Made by a program: the position numbers and the translations under genes. Of a stretch of 31,072 bases of DNA, positions 22,913 through 28,859 are shown piece by piece (the stretch's first letter is position 1; each line of letters starts with the position of its first letter). The notes below the pieces were generated by a model. It searched no databases, was not told the origin of the DNA, and saw nothing but the letters and a program-made list of their open reading frames with translations. Where the stretch lies: the IMG/VR virus record IMGVR_UViG_3300046462_000732, positions 1 through 31,072 of that record; one strand, written 5' to 3'. Source of the stretch: a virus.

Positions 22913-24423
22913 CGCTTTCGTTCCTTCGCGCCCTTCAGGCGCTGCTCGATGTAGGCGTCAACGCGCCGCGCGTCGACCGTCGCCCTATGGCATTCGCCGT
23001 ACTCGCGGTCGAAGCTGATCACCTGGAGGTACTGGCTCGACCGGTACGCGGCTCCGTTATGCCAAGCGTCGCGTGGGGCTAACGTGTTGAAGTACTCCAT
23101 CTTTACGTCCGGGTATTCCTCGACCTTCACGACCTTCTTGTGATGGATGTGCCCGAGGATCCAGACCTTGTAGTTCGCCTTACCCCAGTAGCTCCGGCAA
23201 CCCGGGATCCCGTTCGGACCGCAGTCGGTCGCCATCACGCCCGGGAGTTGTTCGGGCCGCGTCTCGTCGCCGTGGCAGGTCCCGATCAGATTCTTCCCGA
23301 ACAGCTTGTAGGCGAACGGATTCAGGTTCTCCTCGATCACGACCCGGTCGTCGTTCCGGTACATCTCGAGCAGCAACATCTGGAGGACCGTCGAGAGCTT
23401 CGGGTCGTGGTTGCCCCGCCGGATATCGACCGTCACGAGCTCGTGCTTCTGCTTGCAGAGGTCGATGAGGCGACGAAACAGGTCGAGCCCGACCCGGATC
23501 ACCTTCCCCTGGCGGGAGTCGACGTCGACCTTGTTATGACCGCGGGGCGTCAGTTGGTTGTCGTCATCGGCGTGAAAGAAGTCTCCGACATCGACGATGA
23601 AGGCTTCCTTCGCCGGCGGGGCCATCTCGACCAGCATCTCGACGCACCGGTAAAGCTGCTCCTGCGCGATCTTCAAGTCGAAGTCGCGGCCGCCGGTCTC
23701 GCGCCCCCACGCCAGCATCCCGATGTGGGGATCGCCGAGCACGTACGTGCTCAGGAGGTCGAGACGCTTCATCGGCATCGGCTTCGAAGGCTTCGAGAGC
23801 CCCCGGTACTGCTTCGCGTGCTGCTTCGCCTGTCGCCAGAACTCCTCCAGGTTCTTCTGGTTCTTGTCCGCGACCGCGCGCTGGTGCTGGATCAGGACCT
23901 CGCCCTGACGCCCATACATGGTCGAGACACGCTCGAGCGAGAAGTTCGGCGGGAGCGGATCGACCTTTGGTTTCCCCGAGGGGCCGCGCTCGCTCTTCAC
24001 CCACTGCTTCGTCAGCTTTCCCTTCTCGTAATGGTCCGAGTTCCCCTTCAGCCGCATCGGTTCCGGAACCGGCTTCTGCCATCCGTACGCGGGCGCGAGC
24101 CCCTGCGAGGCTGCGAACTTCCGGACGACTCCGAGCGCGTGCAGGATGCTCGACGGCGATATCCCCATGCGGCGCGCTGCTTCGTGCGCGTTCCCACCGC
24201 ACTCAATCGTAAGGTCGATCTTCGCAAGCTGCGTTGGAGTCGTGACGAACTGCTTGAGCTGTTCGAGCTCGCCGACGCTCGCGCTCGGCACTCCGCCTCG
24301 CCGAACCCCTAGGAACGGGGTCGCGGAGACTTCCGCCTCCGGAGCGTGAACGCTGCCCGCGGAGGACTTGGGAACCGGAACCCGACGGACCTTAGGATCG
24401 GTAGCTGATGAACGGCGTGACAT
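22909..24423 (-). CDS. Calcineurin-like metallophosphoesterase with N-terminal HTH
   Basis: A 504-residue protein with all signature motifs of the two-metal phosphoesterase fold: GDPHIG (230-235), GDFFHADD (280-287), GNHD (337-340), HGDE (384-387) and GHIHHKK (424-430). Relatives hydrolyse phosphodiester bonds, including the Mre11/SbcD nucleases. Residues about 70-105 (GNAHEAARRMGISPSSILHA) look like a helix-turn-helix, suggesting DNA binding. The ATG at 24423 has AAGGAG 11 nt upstream but makes a 115-nt overlap with the HELGH gene. A GTG at 24291, 18 nt after that gene's stop, is an alternative that removes a low-complexity N-terminus. A nuclease or DNA-end-processing role is probable; the exact substrate is unknown. 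Confidence 0.88.
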   Translation of the reverse strand: MSRRSSATDPKVRRVPVPKSSAGSVHAPEAEVSATPFLGVRRGGVPSASVGELEQLKQFVTTPTQLAKIDLTIECGGNAHEAARRMGISPSSILHALGVVRKFAASQGLAPAYGWQKPVPEPMRLKGNSDHYEKGKLTKQWVKSERGPSGKPKVDPLPPNFSLERVSTMYGRQGEVLIQHQRAVADKNQKNLEEFWRQAKQHAKQYRGLSKPSKPMPMKRLDLLSTYVLGDPHIGMLAWGRETGGRDFDLKIAQEQLYRCVEMLVEMAPPAKEAFIVDVGDFFHADDDNQLTPRGHNKVDVDSRQGKVIRVGLDLFRRLIDLCKQKHELVTVDIRRGNHDPKLSTVLQMLLLEMYRNDDRVVIEENLNPFAYKLFGKNLIGTCHGDETRPEQLPGVMATDCGPNGIPGCRSYWGKANYKVWILGHIHHKKVVKVEEYPDVKMEYFNTLAPRDAWHNGAAYRSSQYLQVISFDREYGECHRATVDARRVDAYIEQRLKGAKERKR

Positions 24424-24692
24424 TCGATGAACTGCTCCTTGTATTCGAACCCGGTGTCCTCGAGCGCAACGTGCCCGAGTTCGTGGAGGAGCGTCGTTTC
24501 CCAGGTCCCACGGGGAGCCCGGGGATTCAGGTAGATCCGCCGGGCGGTGAACTCGACGAACGCGTGGTCGTCGATCCCGTCAGCGTTACGACCGAAGCCG
24601 GCGACTATCTCGGGGGTCGCGAAGTAGACCCGCCACGCGCGGTGGCGGTCGTCGCGGAACCCGAACCAGAAGACCGGCTTCAGCTTCGCCAC
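24309..24692 (-). CDS. HELGH zinc-peptidase-like protein
   Basis: A 127-residue protein starting with GTG at 24692. It has HELGH at residues 70-74 within TWETTLLHELGHVALEDTGF, and a downstream acidic helix EQFIECHAVHQLPILRSVG whose Glu could be the third zinc ligand. The size and motif resemble the small M78/ImmA-like and SprT-like metallopeptidases of phages, though no partner repressor is next to it. The first half is beta-rich (HRAWRVYFATPEIVAGFGRN). Its C-terminal tail overlaps the phosphoesterase frame. A peptidase is likely; the target is unknown. Confidence 0.75.
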   Translation of the reverse strand: MAKLKPVFWFGFRDDRHRAWRVYFATPEIVAGFGRNADGIDDHAFVEFTARRIYLNPRAPRGTWETTLLHELGHVALEDTGFEYKEQFIECHAVHQLPILRSVGFRFPSPPRAAFTLRRRKSPRPRS

Positions 24693-24739
24693 GAGGGGTC
24701 TATGACGCCCCCACCGGACCCCTACAAGTTATCCCCAGG

Positions 24740-25327
24740 TTAGCGAGCCGTTCGGGGGAAGGCCGGTGACGCTACGTCCCACGCGTCGAGCTCGGGGGTC
24801 CCGAGGTGAAGCGAGCAGTTCGGGCCGTCCCGGAGCCCGCTATACATCACGCTCGGGAGCGGGCCCTCGTAGTGAAGGTCGCCACCGGCGAACCGGAGCC
24901 CGAGCGCGTGGCCGAACTCGTGAAGCATCGCCCGGCGGAGCTCGTCCTCCGTGAACCCGAACCCCGCCACGATCGCGGGGTCGATCCCGATGTGGGCCGT
25001 CAGGGGCTCCGGGTTCTCGGCTCGCCAGCCCGTGCCGGCCAAGTGGGGCGCTACCGCTTCCGACTCGACCCGCCAGGTCCCGTCGTGCCACTCCGACCCC
25101 GCCGGAACCGAGACGACGAGGAACGACATCCCGGTCGCGGCCGACCACTCGGTCGCGGCTTCCTGGACCGGTTGAAAAAAGGTCTCGTCCGCCTCCACGA
25201 TGACGTCCGCGGCCCTCGCGACTACCTGCCCGGCCTGGGGCGCCGGGTCGACCGTCGGGACCGGGCCGGCCCCGTAGGCGCACGCGTTCGCCAGCATCAT
25301 CGTCGCCACCAGAATCATCTTCTTCAT
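24740..25327 (-). CDS. Metzincin-like secreted lipoprotein
   Basis: A 195-residue protein with a short signal peptide, MKKMILVATMMLANAC, in which Cys16 could be the lipidated residue; the lipobox LANAC is imperfect. The mature part carries HEFGHALGL (136-144), the zinc motif of matrixin-type metzincins, and PSVMYSG (about 158-164) as a Met-turn. The usual third His, ten residues after the first, is Phe146 here. His152 in GGDLHYEG is a displaced candidate. It ends with an acidic 'LDAWDVASPAF' segment. It is transcribed from the rightmost promoter of its operon, whose -10 lies 7 nt before the ATG. An exported protease is unusual in a phage operon; roles at the cell surface are guesses. Confidence 0.75.
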   Translation of the reverse strand: MKKMILVATMMLANACAYGAGPVPTVDPAPQAGQVVARAADVIVEADETFFQPVQEAATEWSAATGMSFLVVSVPAGSEWHDGTWRVESEAVAPHLAGTGWRAENPEPLTAHIGIDPAIVAGFGFTEDELRRAMLHEFGHALGLRFAGGDLHYEGPLPSVMYSGLRDGPNCSLHLGTPELDAWDVASPAFPRTAR

Positions 25328-25334
25328 GTCTCTC

Positions 25335-25365
25335 ATCATACTTGTCTAGACGACGTTGTCTAGAC
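25335..25365 (-). promoter_or_regulatory. Promoter A with two GTCTAGAC sites, predicted leaderless
   Basis: On the minus strand: TAGACA (25362-25357), 16 bp, then TATGAT (25340-25335), 7 nt, then ATG of the lipoprotein gene. Two GTCTAGAC palindromes (25344-25351 and 25358-25365, 14 bp centre to centre) cover the -35 and spacer. The distance puts the expected start of transcription at or next to the A of AUG. Confidence 0.72.
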
Positions 25366-25371
25366 AATCTT

Positions 25372-25396
25372 AAGCGCCGTAAGCGCTTTCTTTTTT
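25372..25396. terminator. Hairpin with T-run, possible terminator
   Basis: AAGCGC (25372-25377) and GCGCTT (25383-25388) pair around CGTAA, followed on the plus strand by TCTTTTTT. It would terminate plus-strand transcripts well, yet no plus-strand gene precedes it. On the minus strand, the direction of the gene ending at 25414, the T-run is poor. Confidence 0.35.
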
Positions 25397-25413
25397 GACG
25401 AGAGTGGGCGCGG

Positions 25414-25599
25414 TTAAGAAGAAAGGTAGGACGACATCGCCTTCCGGATCAGATCCGTGATCCCGATGCCTTCCTGAAGGGCCCGGACCCGCCAGGTCTC
25501 ATACTCGGAATGCCGGAACCGGAACCCTCTCATCTTCGAGCTCTCGGGAGTCGGCGGAGTCGGGTCCGGCGGAACGGACTTCTGTTTTTTGGTTCTCAT
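25414..25599 (-). CDS. Ribbon-helix-helix-like small protein (possible repressor)
   Basis: A 61-residue protein with a basic/Pro-rich N-terminal arm (MRTKKQKSVPPDPTPPTPES). A likely strand (MRGFRFRHS) and two helices follow (SEYETWRVRALQEGIGITDL, then IRKAMSSYLSS). This strand-helix-helix order, with 'G.gitdlIR.A...yl', is that of CopG/Arc/MetJ-like dimeric DNA-binding proteins. ATG 25599 is favoured over an upstream in-frame ATG. TATAGA, -10-like, sits 6 nt before it, which recalls the leaderless promoters nearby. Targets are unknown; the GTCTAGAC sites are an obvious test. Confidence 0.68.
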   Translation of the reverse strand: MRTKKQKSVPPDPTPPTPESSKMRGFRFRHSEYETWRVRALQEGIGITDLIRKAMSSYLSS

Positions 25600-25618
25600 G
25601 GGATGTCTATACGGGCTT

Positions 25619-26098
25619 TCAACCCTCCCGTACACCCCTCCAGTACCAGAGGGCGCGGGGTACTAACGAAGGACGGACGCGAGAGCTAGGCGGGTCGTCG
25701 TACGAGCCGCCCGGACTTTCGCCGACGATCTTCGGATCTCCCAGATCCGAGCCGCGATCCGGCCCGCGTCCTCGGCTCGCCCCGCCCGCATCGCGAGCTT
25801 CCACTCCTCCTGCAACCCCGCGATCAACTCCGTTTCCATCTTCCGTCCCTCCTGCGTTCGTTCCATGCCCCTTAGGAACGGCGCTGTCTAGACAACCTTT
25901 AACGCTTTCTTGCGGCATCGCGGGAGGGGGAAAGGACGACATTGCGCCCGCTGGCCTCACGAGGATCCGGCGGTAGCCGATCCGGCGGAGCTGTGAGACC
26001 GCGAGGTCAACGAACCCACCCTGTCGGGTCAGCGTCACGTTCCGGCTTCCCTCTCGGTGGTGCGTCCCGATAACCCGGTAGGATTCGTCTTCACACAT
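25619..26098 (-). CDS. Small protein with credible N-terminus and doubtful C-terminus
   Basis: The first 55 residues (MCEDESYRVIGTHHREGSRN, then VTLTRQGGFVDLAVSQLRRI and GYRRILVRPAG) read like a real small alpha/beta protein. The ATG overlaps the preceding stop by 8 nt, as elsewhere in this operon. Beyond about residue 65 the sequence turns Gly/Arg/Asp-rich and overlaps a better-looking frame (25663-25839) and a GTCTAGAC site. Either the frame stays open by chance, or a stop was lost by frameshift. Length 159 residues as read; the true end is uncertain. Confidence 0.5.
   Translation of the reverse strand: MCEDESYRVIGTHHREGSRNVTLTRQGGFVDLAVSQLRRIGYRRILVRPAGAMSSFPPPAMPQESVKGCLDSAVPKGHGTNAGGTEDGNGVDRGVAGGVEARDAGGASRGRGPDRGSDLGDPKIVGESPGGSYDDPPSSRVRPSLVPRALWYWRGVREG
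25663..25839 (-). CDS. 58-residue helical protein
   Basis: METELIAGLQEEWKLAMRAG followed by RAEDAGRIAARIWEIRRSSA and a basic tail. A strong AGGAGG lies 9 nt before ATG 25839, which argues that it is translated. An earlier in-frame ATG at 25866 would add nine residues. The protein is helical and amphipathic. It overlaps the 3' half of the frame described at 25619-26098 in another phase. Function unknown. Confidence 0.58.
   Translation of the reverse strand: METELIAGLQEEWKLAMRAGRAEDAGRIAARIWEIRRSSAKVRAARTTTRLALASVLR
25886..25893. promoter_or_regulatory. Single GTCTAGAC operator-like site
   Basis: A lone copy of the palindrome, as TGTCTAGACA. Its right flank (CAACCTTTAACG then CTTTCTT) resembles that of promoter A (CAATCTTAAGCG ... 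CTTTCTT) with the hairpin missing. No well-placed -10 lies downstream on the minus strand, so it may be a remnant or an operator only. Confidence 0.5.
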
Positions 26099-26417
26099 CG
26101 AGTTCCTCTTTCGCGATCTCACACAGCAGTTTTGACGCAACCGGGTCGAGCGCGTGAAGGCGTCCGAATGCGGTCCTACGAGTCAGCGGGTACTCGAGCT
26201 CGGCCGCCGCGTGAAGTCCCCCGGATGACCCCGGGAACAACTCGAGCGCGAGGTCCGACCAAGGTGCCTTCCGGGCCGAGCTCGACTTCCGGACGACTCC
26301 GTCGGTCCCCCGGACGAGCGCGAAGATCCGGTAGAACCCACGCTGGTCCCAGAACGCGCGGCCCGCGCGCCAGTCCCGCAACATGCACCGGTACAGGTGG
26401 GCGCGTCGTTCGATCAC
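26091..26417 (-). CDS. Small protein of the early operon, function unknown
   Basis: A 108-residue protein, strongly Arg/Ala/Leu-rich. The N-terminal half has aromatic residues (AFWDQRGFYRIFALVRGTDG), and the C-terminal half is helical (ALDPVASKLLCEIAKEELDV). It overlaps the previous gene by ATGA and the next by 8 nt, so it is part of a translationally coupled chain. No family is recognised. Confidence 0.65.
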   Translation of the reverse strand: MIERRAHLYRCMLRDWRAGRAFWDQRGFYRIFALVRGTDGVVRKSSSARKAPWSDLALELFPGSSGGLHAAAELEYPLTRRTAFGRLHALDPVASKLLCEIAKEELDV

Positions 26418-26902
26418 GCCGGATCCCTTTCGCTCGACAGCTTCCGCCGCATATCCTGCTCGAGTTCGTCGAGCGCTCCCGGGAACGACTCCCGAATGGT
26501 CTCGCCGGCGATGGAGCGCCCCAGTACCTGCTGAAACAACCGGTACGCGAGGTTCGTCGGGTCGGCCCGGAGCGGGGCCACTAGGCTCGTTTTCGACAGG
26601 CTAGCGAGGCACTCGGCGGTCGTCCCAGGCTTGAGATCTTCATCGCGCGCTACGCGGTCGAGGAGCTCTTGAACGTGGTGCCGGTACAGGCGCTCGTTCC
26701 GGAACTCAGACAGCATTCCCGGGTAGAGGATCCGGAACGCCCCGTGGATCGCATCGGCTCGTTTCGGGTGCGCCCGCTTCGCGCGCGCGATCTCTTTTTC
26801 CGCGACCCCCATGCAGTCGAACGCCCACGAGATAGACGACGCGATGCCGGTCTCGACCCCGAGGAGGTGAGCGATGTCCTTCCCGGTAGGGAACGCGCTC
26901 AC
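26414..26902 (-). CDS. Helical protein of the early operon, function unknown
   Basis: A 162-residue protein starting with GTG at 26902, chosen because GTGA overlaps the previous stop exactly; the frame upstream is Arg-rich shadow. It is nearly all helical: SAFPTGKDIAHLLGVETGIA, then FDCMGVAEKEIARAKRAHPK, then NERLYRHHVQELLDRVARDE. It ends in a charged tail. It overlaps the next gene by ATGA. No enzyme motif is visible. A regulatory or DNA-metabolism accessory role is possible given neighbours but is not shown. Confidence 0.68.
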   Translation of the reverse strand: MSAFPTGKDIAHLLGVETGIASSISWAFDCMGVAEKEIARAKRAHPKRADAIHGAFRILYPGMLSEFRNERLYRHHVQELLDRVARDEDLKPGTTAECLASLSKTSLVAPLRADPTNLAYRLFQQVLGRSIAGETIRESFPGALDELEQDMRRKLSSERDPA

Positions 26903-27171
26903 GACTGCGCCTCGATCCGGATCATATCGGTGACGGCGCCCGCGATACGGGTAGGGGAGCACCCTTCGTGCCGGGACCAGATGACCCGGTCGCTCTCGTA
27001 GTCCCAGCAGCCGACCGCGAACCCAACCCACTCGCCCGCAACATTCTGATCGACCTCTACCCGGCCGGAGCCGGCCCACCAGCGAACTTCGAGCTCGATG
27101 CCGCCCGGGAGCTCGCCCCCCATCGTTCGGGTCGGCTCGGAAGCCCTACGGGGCGGGAACGCGGCCCTCAT
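26899..27171 (-). CDS. Small protein of the early operon, function unknown
   Basis: A 90-residue protein. ATG 27171 overlaps the preceding stop by ATGA; an internal ATG at 27123 would give 74 residues. The body is beta-rich with many Trp/Tyr (IELEVRWWAGSGRVEVDQNV, then VGFAVGCWDYESDRVIWSRH) and a final helix (AGAVTDMIRIEAQS). It looks like a compact alpha/beta fold. No family is recognised. Confidence 0.66.
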   Translation of the reverse strand: MRAAFPPRRASEPTRTMGGELPGGIELEVRWWAGSGRVEVDQNVAGEWVGFAVGCWDYESDRVIWSRHEGCSPTRIAGAVTDMIRIEAQS

Positions 27172-27401
27172 CGGGCGAGCTCGCGCGAGTACGTGTGGGT
27201 CCCGTAGAGCGGGCTCCAGGTCGCGACGAGCGTCCCAGCGCGGTCGATCCGAGCCTCGAACCCGCGACCGCGAGCAGCCGTCAGGGCCTCCTCGTAGGAA
27301 GCGGTTTCGATCGGCTCGTGCCACGAGAAGTTACAGGAGCGGACCACGTAGAGGTTGGGATTCTGAACCGTCGTTTTGGCTGCCGTCGTCATCGTCTTCA
27401 T
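27168..27401 (-). CDS. First gene of the promoter C operon, small alpha/beta protein
   Basis: A 77-residue protein beginning MKTMTTAAKTTVQNPNLYVV. The body (HEPIETASYEEALTAARGRG, then FEARIDRAGTLVATWSP) suggests a strand-helix-strand unit, as in small phage proteins that modify or bind host factors. ATG 27401 lies 6 nt after the -10 of promoter C, so the message may lack a leader. It is coupled to the next gene by ATGA. No specific function can be read. Confidence 0.67.
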   Translation of the reverse strand: MKTMTTAAKTTVQNPNLYVVRSCNFSWHEPIETASYEEALTAARGRGFEARIDRAGTLVATWSPLYGTHTYSRELAR

Positions 27402-27407
27402 GATCCA

Positions 27408-27438
27408 ACACTAGCGTGTCTAGACACCGTGTCTAGAC
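27408..27438 (-). promoter_or_regulatory. Promoter C with two GTCTAGAC sites, predicted leaderless
   Basis: On the minus strand: TAGACA (27435-27430), 16 bp, TAGTGT (27413-27408), 6 nt, then ATG. The palindromes are 27418-27425 and 27431-27438, 13 bp apart. The block from ACTAGCG to AATTCG matches promoter B except at one central base. Confidence 0.68.
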
Positions 27439-27453
27439 AATTCGCATCTCCCC

Positions 27454-27705
27454 CTAACGAATCTTGAATTGGACCGTGTTCAGCTCAAGATGACTGCCCC
27501 ACCGGATCGCAGTCCCGCCGAGGTGGACGGTGTCGGTTACGTCGATCCGGGCGCCCGGTTGGGACTCCTGGATCGTCGGAAGGAGCTCCCGCCAGACATC
27601 ATGCATCACGAGATGGCCGACCAAGAGCGCTTCGGGCTTCCGACCCGTTTCGAGCTCGATTAGGCGTGCGAGTGCAATCAACAACCCTACCGTCGGTTTA
27701 GGCAT
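27454..27705 (-). CDS. Last gene of the promoter B operon, function unknown
   Basis: An 83-residue protein. The N-terminal helix (TVGLLIALARLIELETGRKP) and middle (LLVGHLVMHDVWRELLPTIQ) are helical, and the C-terminal third is strand-rich (IDVTDTVHLGGTAIRWGSHL). AAAGGAG 9 nt before the ATG is one of the best ribosome sites here, in keeping with an internal gene. It ends 15 nt before the operator of promoter C. No family is recognised. Confidence 0.66.
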   Translation of the reverse strand: MPKPTVGLLIALARLIELETGRKPEALLVGHLVMHDVWRELLPTIQESQPGARIDVTDTVHLGGTAIRWGSHLELNTVQFKIR

Positions 27706-27763
27706 TGTTCTCTCTCCTTTTTTGGTTCACAGCAACCGTACTTTTCTTCCGCAAAACTTGCGC

Positions 27764-28450
27764 CTACATCCGCATCGGCATGACGACGATCGACCATTCG
27801 GACCCATTCGCGGGACACCGGACCGTCCCGAGGAGCGGATCCAGATCGCTCGCGGGCGGTTGGATCTCGACTCCCGGGTAGAGTTTATCGGTCCCCCGGT
27901 CGGAACGTTTAATGATCGTCGGCGGGCACGCCTTCGTCACAAGCGCGAGGTCCGCCAGGTACGGACCGTTGAAGCAGGCCGTCGCGCCCCCCTTGTGCTT
28001 CGGGTCGCGCCGTTCCGGTACGACCGCGTCGAGATGGTTCGGCGCTTCGTCCGACAGGAACGCCTCGTAGGAGGCGCGGCAGAAGTTCGATCCGGGCGAG
28101 ATGGGCTCCATCACCTCGACGCGGCACTTCGCGATCTCGGACGCGGAACCGGGCCCCGTGATCCGGATCTCGTCCTTCGGAGCCGCATGCTTGATCGCGC
28201 TCTCGACGGTCTCGCGCTTAACGCCCTCGACGGGGCGCTCGATCGCGCGGTCGTGGTCGACCCGCTCCCCCTTCAGGATCGCGCCGCGGTGCCCGTCCGT
28301 AGCCCAGCAGCGACCCGTCTTCTGGTCGAGCACCAGGATCGATATCCCGGGGCGCGTAACATCCGTCGACATGAACGCGAGGAGCGCGACGAGCTCCTGC
28401 TTCGAGAAGTGCCAGGTCGTTCGCCCCGATTCGTCTACCGTCGTTTTCAC
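27764..28450 (-). CDS. Compact sliding-clamp (DnaN)-like protein
   Basis: A 228-residue protein with three landmarks of bacterial beta clamps in the right order. CWATDGHRGAIL (48-59) corresponds to the 'VATDGHRLA' strand. NHLDAVVPERR (138-148), then CFNGPYLADLALVTKAC (159-175), correspond to 'FPDYRRVLP' and 'FNvsYLlD.l.al'. The C-terminus VVMPMRM corresponds to the typical 'VVMPMRL'. Cellular clamps have three domains and about 370 residues; this one has room for two. Clamps tether polymerase to DNA, so it may serve or compete with host replication. It overlaps the upstream gene by ATGA. The relation is clear by motif; ring formation is inferred. Confidence 0.75.
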   Translation of the reverse strand: MKTTVDESGRTTWHFSKQELVALLAFMSTDVTRPGISILVLDQKTGRCWATDGHRGAILKGERVDHDRAIERPVEGVKRETVESAIKHAAPKDEIRITGPGSASEIAKCRVEVMEPISPGSNFCRASYEAFLSDEAPNHLDAVVPERRDPKHKGGATACFNGPYLADLALVTKACPPTIIKRSDRGTDKLYPGVEIQPPASDLDPLLGTVRCPANGSEWSIVVMPMRM

Positions 28451-28770
28451 GAGACCACCGCCGGTGCATAGGCACGAACGAGCCGCGGTAGGTCGGATAG
28501 GCGCGTGCGATGGGGCTCTCGGACGTGCTTATCGAGAGCTTTCCGAGCTCCCTTAACTAGGGAGCGGAGTTCCGACTTCTCATATAGTCCGATCTCGTCG
28601 GCGAGAATCCAAAGTAGATTCGTGGGCAACGAGCGGGCAACGACCTGGCCGATAATCGTGGTCGTCAGGTACCCGTCCGACCAGCCCTGGACGAGCACGT
28701 TATCAGCCGTTCGGCGAGAAAAGATGATATGGGGAGCCGAACATCCACACGAACAATTCGTCGTCTTCAT
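28447..28770 (-). CDS. First gene of the promoter B operon, Cys-containing protein
   Basis: A 107-residue protein beginning MKTTNCSCGCSAPHIIFSRR, with a CSCGC cluster that could bind metal. The rest is helical and basic (VVARSLPTNLLWILADEIGL, LRSLVKGARKALDKHVREPH). ATG 28770 is chosen because it lies 7 nt after the -10 of promoter B; an upstream in-frame ATG would lie within the promoter. It is coupled by ATGA to the clamp-like gene. No family is recognised. Confidence 0.67.
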   Translation of the reverse strand: MKTTNCSCGCSAPHIIFSRRTADNVLVQGWSDGYLTTTIIGQVVARSLPTNLLWILADEIGLYEKSELRSLVKGARKALDKHVREPHRTRLSDLPRLVRAYAPAVVS

Positions 28771-28777
28771 GAACCTC

Positions 28778-28808
28778 ATACTAGCGTGTCTAGACACGGT
28801 GTCTAGAC
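28778..28808 (-). promoter_or_regulatory. Promoter B with two GTCTAGAC sites, predicted leaderless
   Basis: On the minus strand: TAGACA (28805-28800), 16 bp, TAGTAT (28783-28778), 7 nt, then ATG at 28770. The palindromes are 28788-28795 and 28801-28808, 13 bp apart. They could also affect the plus-strand gene starting at 28860. Confidence 0.72.
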
Positions 28809-28859
28809 AATTCGACAGCCTCCGTTGACCTACCTGGGGGACCGGGGGAGGATCCGGTC

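Noticed and set aside
23140-24312. 390-codon plus-strand open frame
   Set aside because: Antisense shadow of the calcineurin-like phosphoesterase, whose metal motifs are intact on the minus strand.
28824-28857. Plus-strand promoter (TTGACC then GAGGAT) for the lysin gene
   Set aside because: The -10 is poor and overlaps the ribosome site; not strong enough to annotate.
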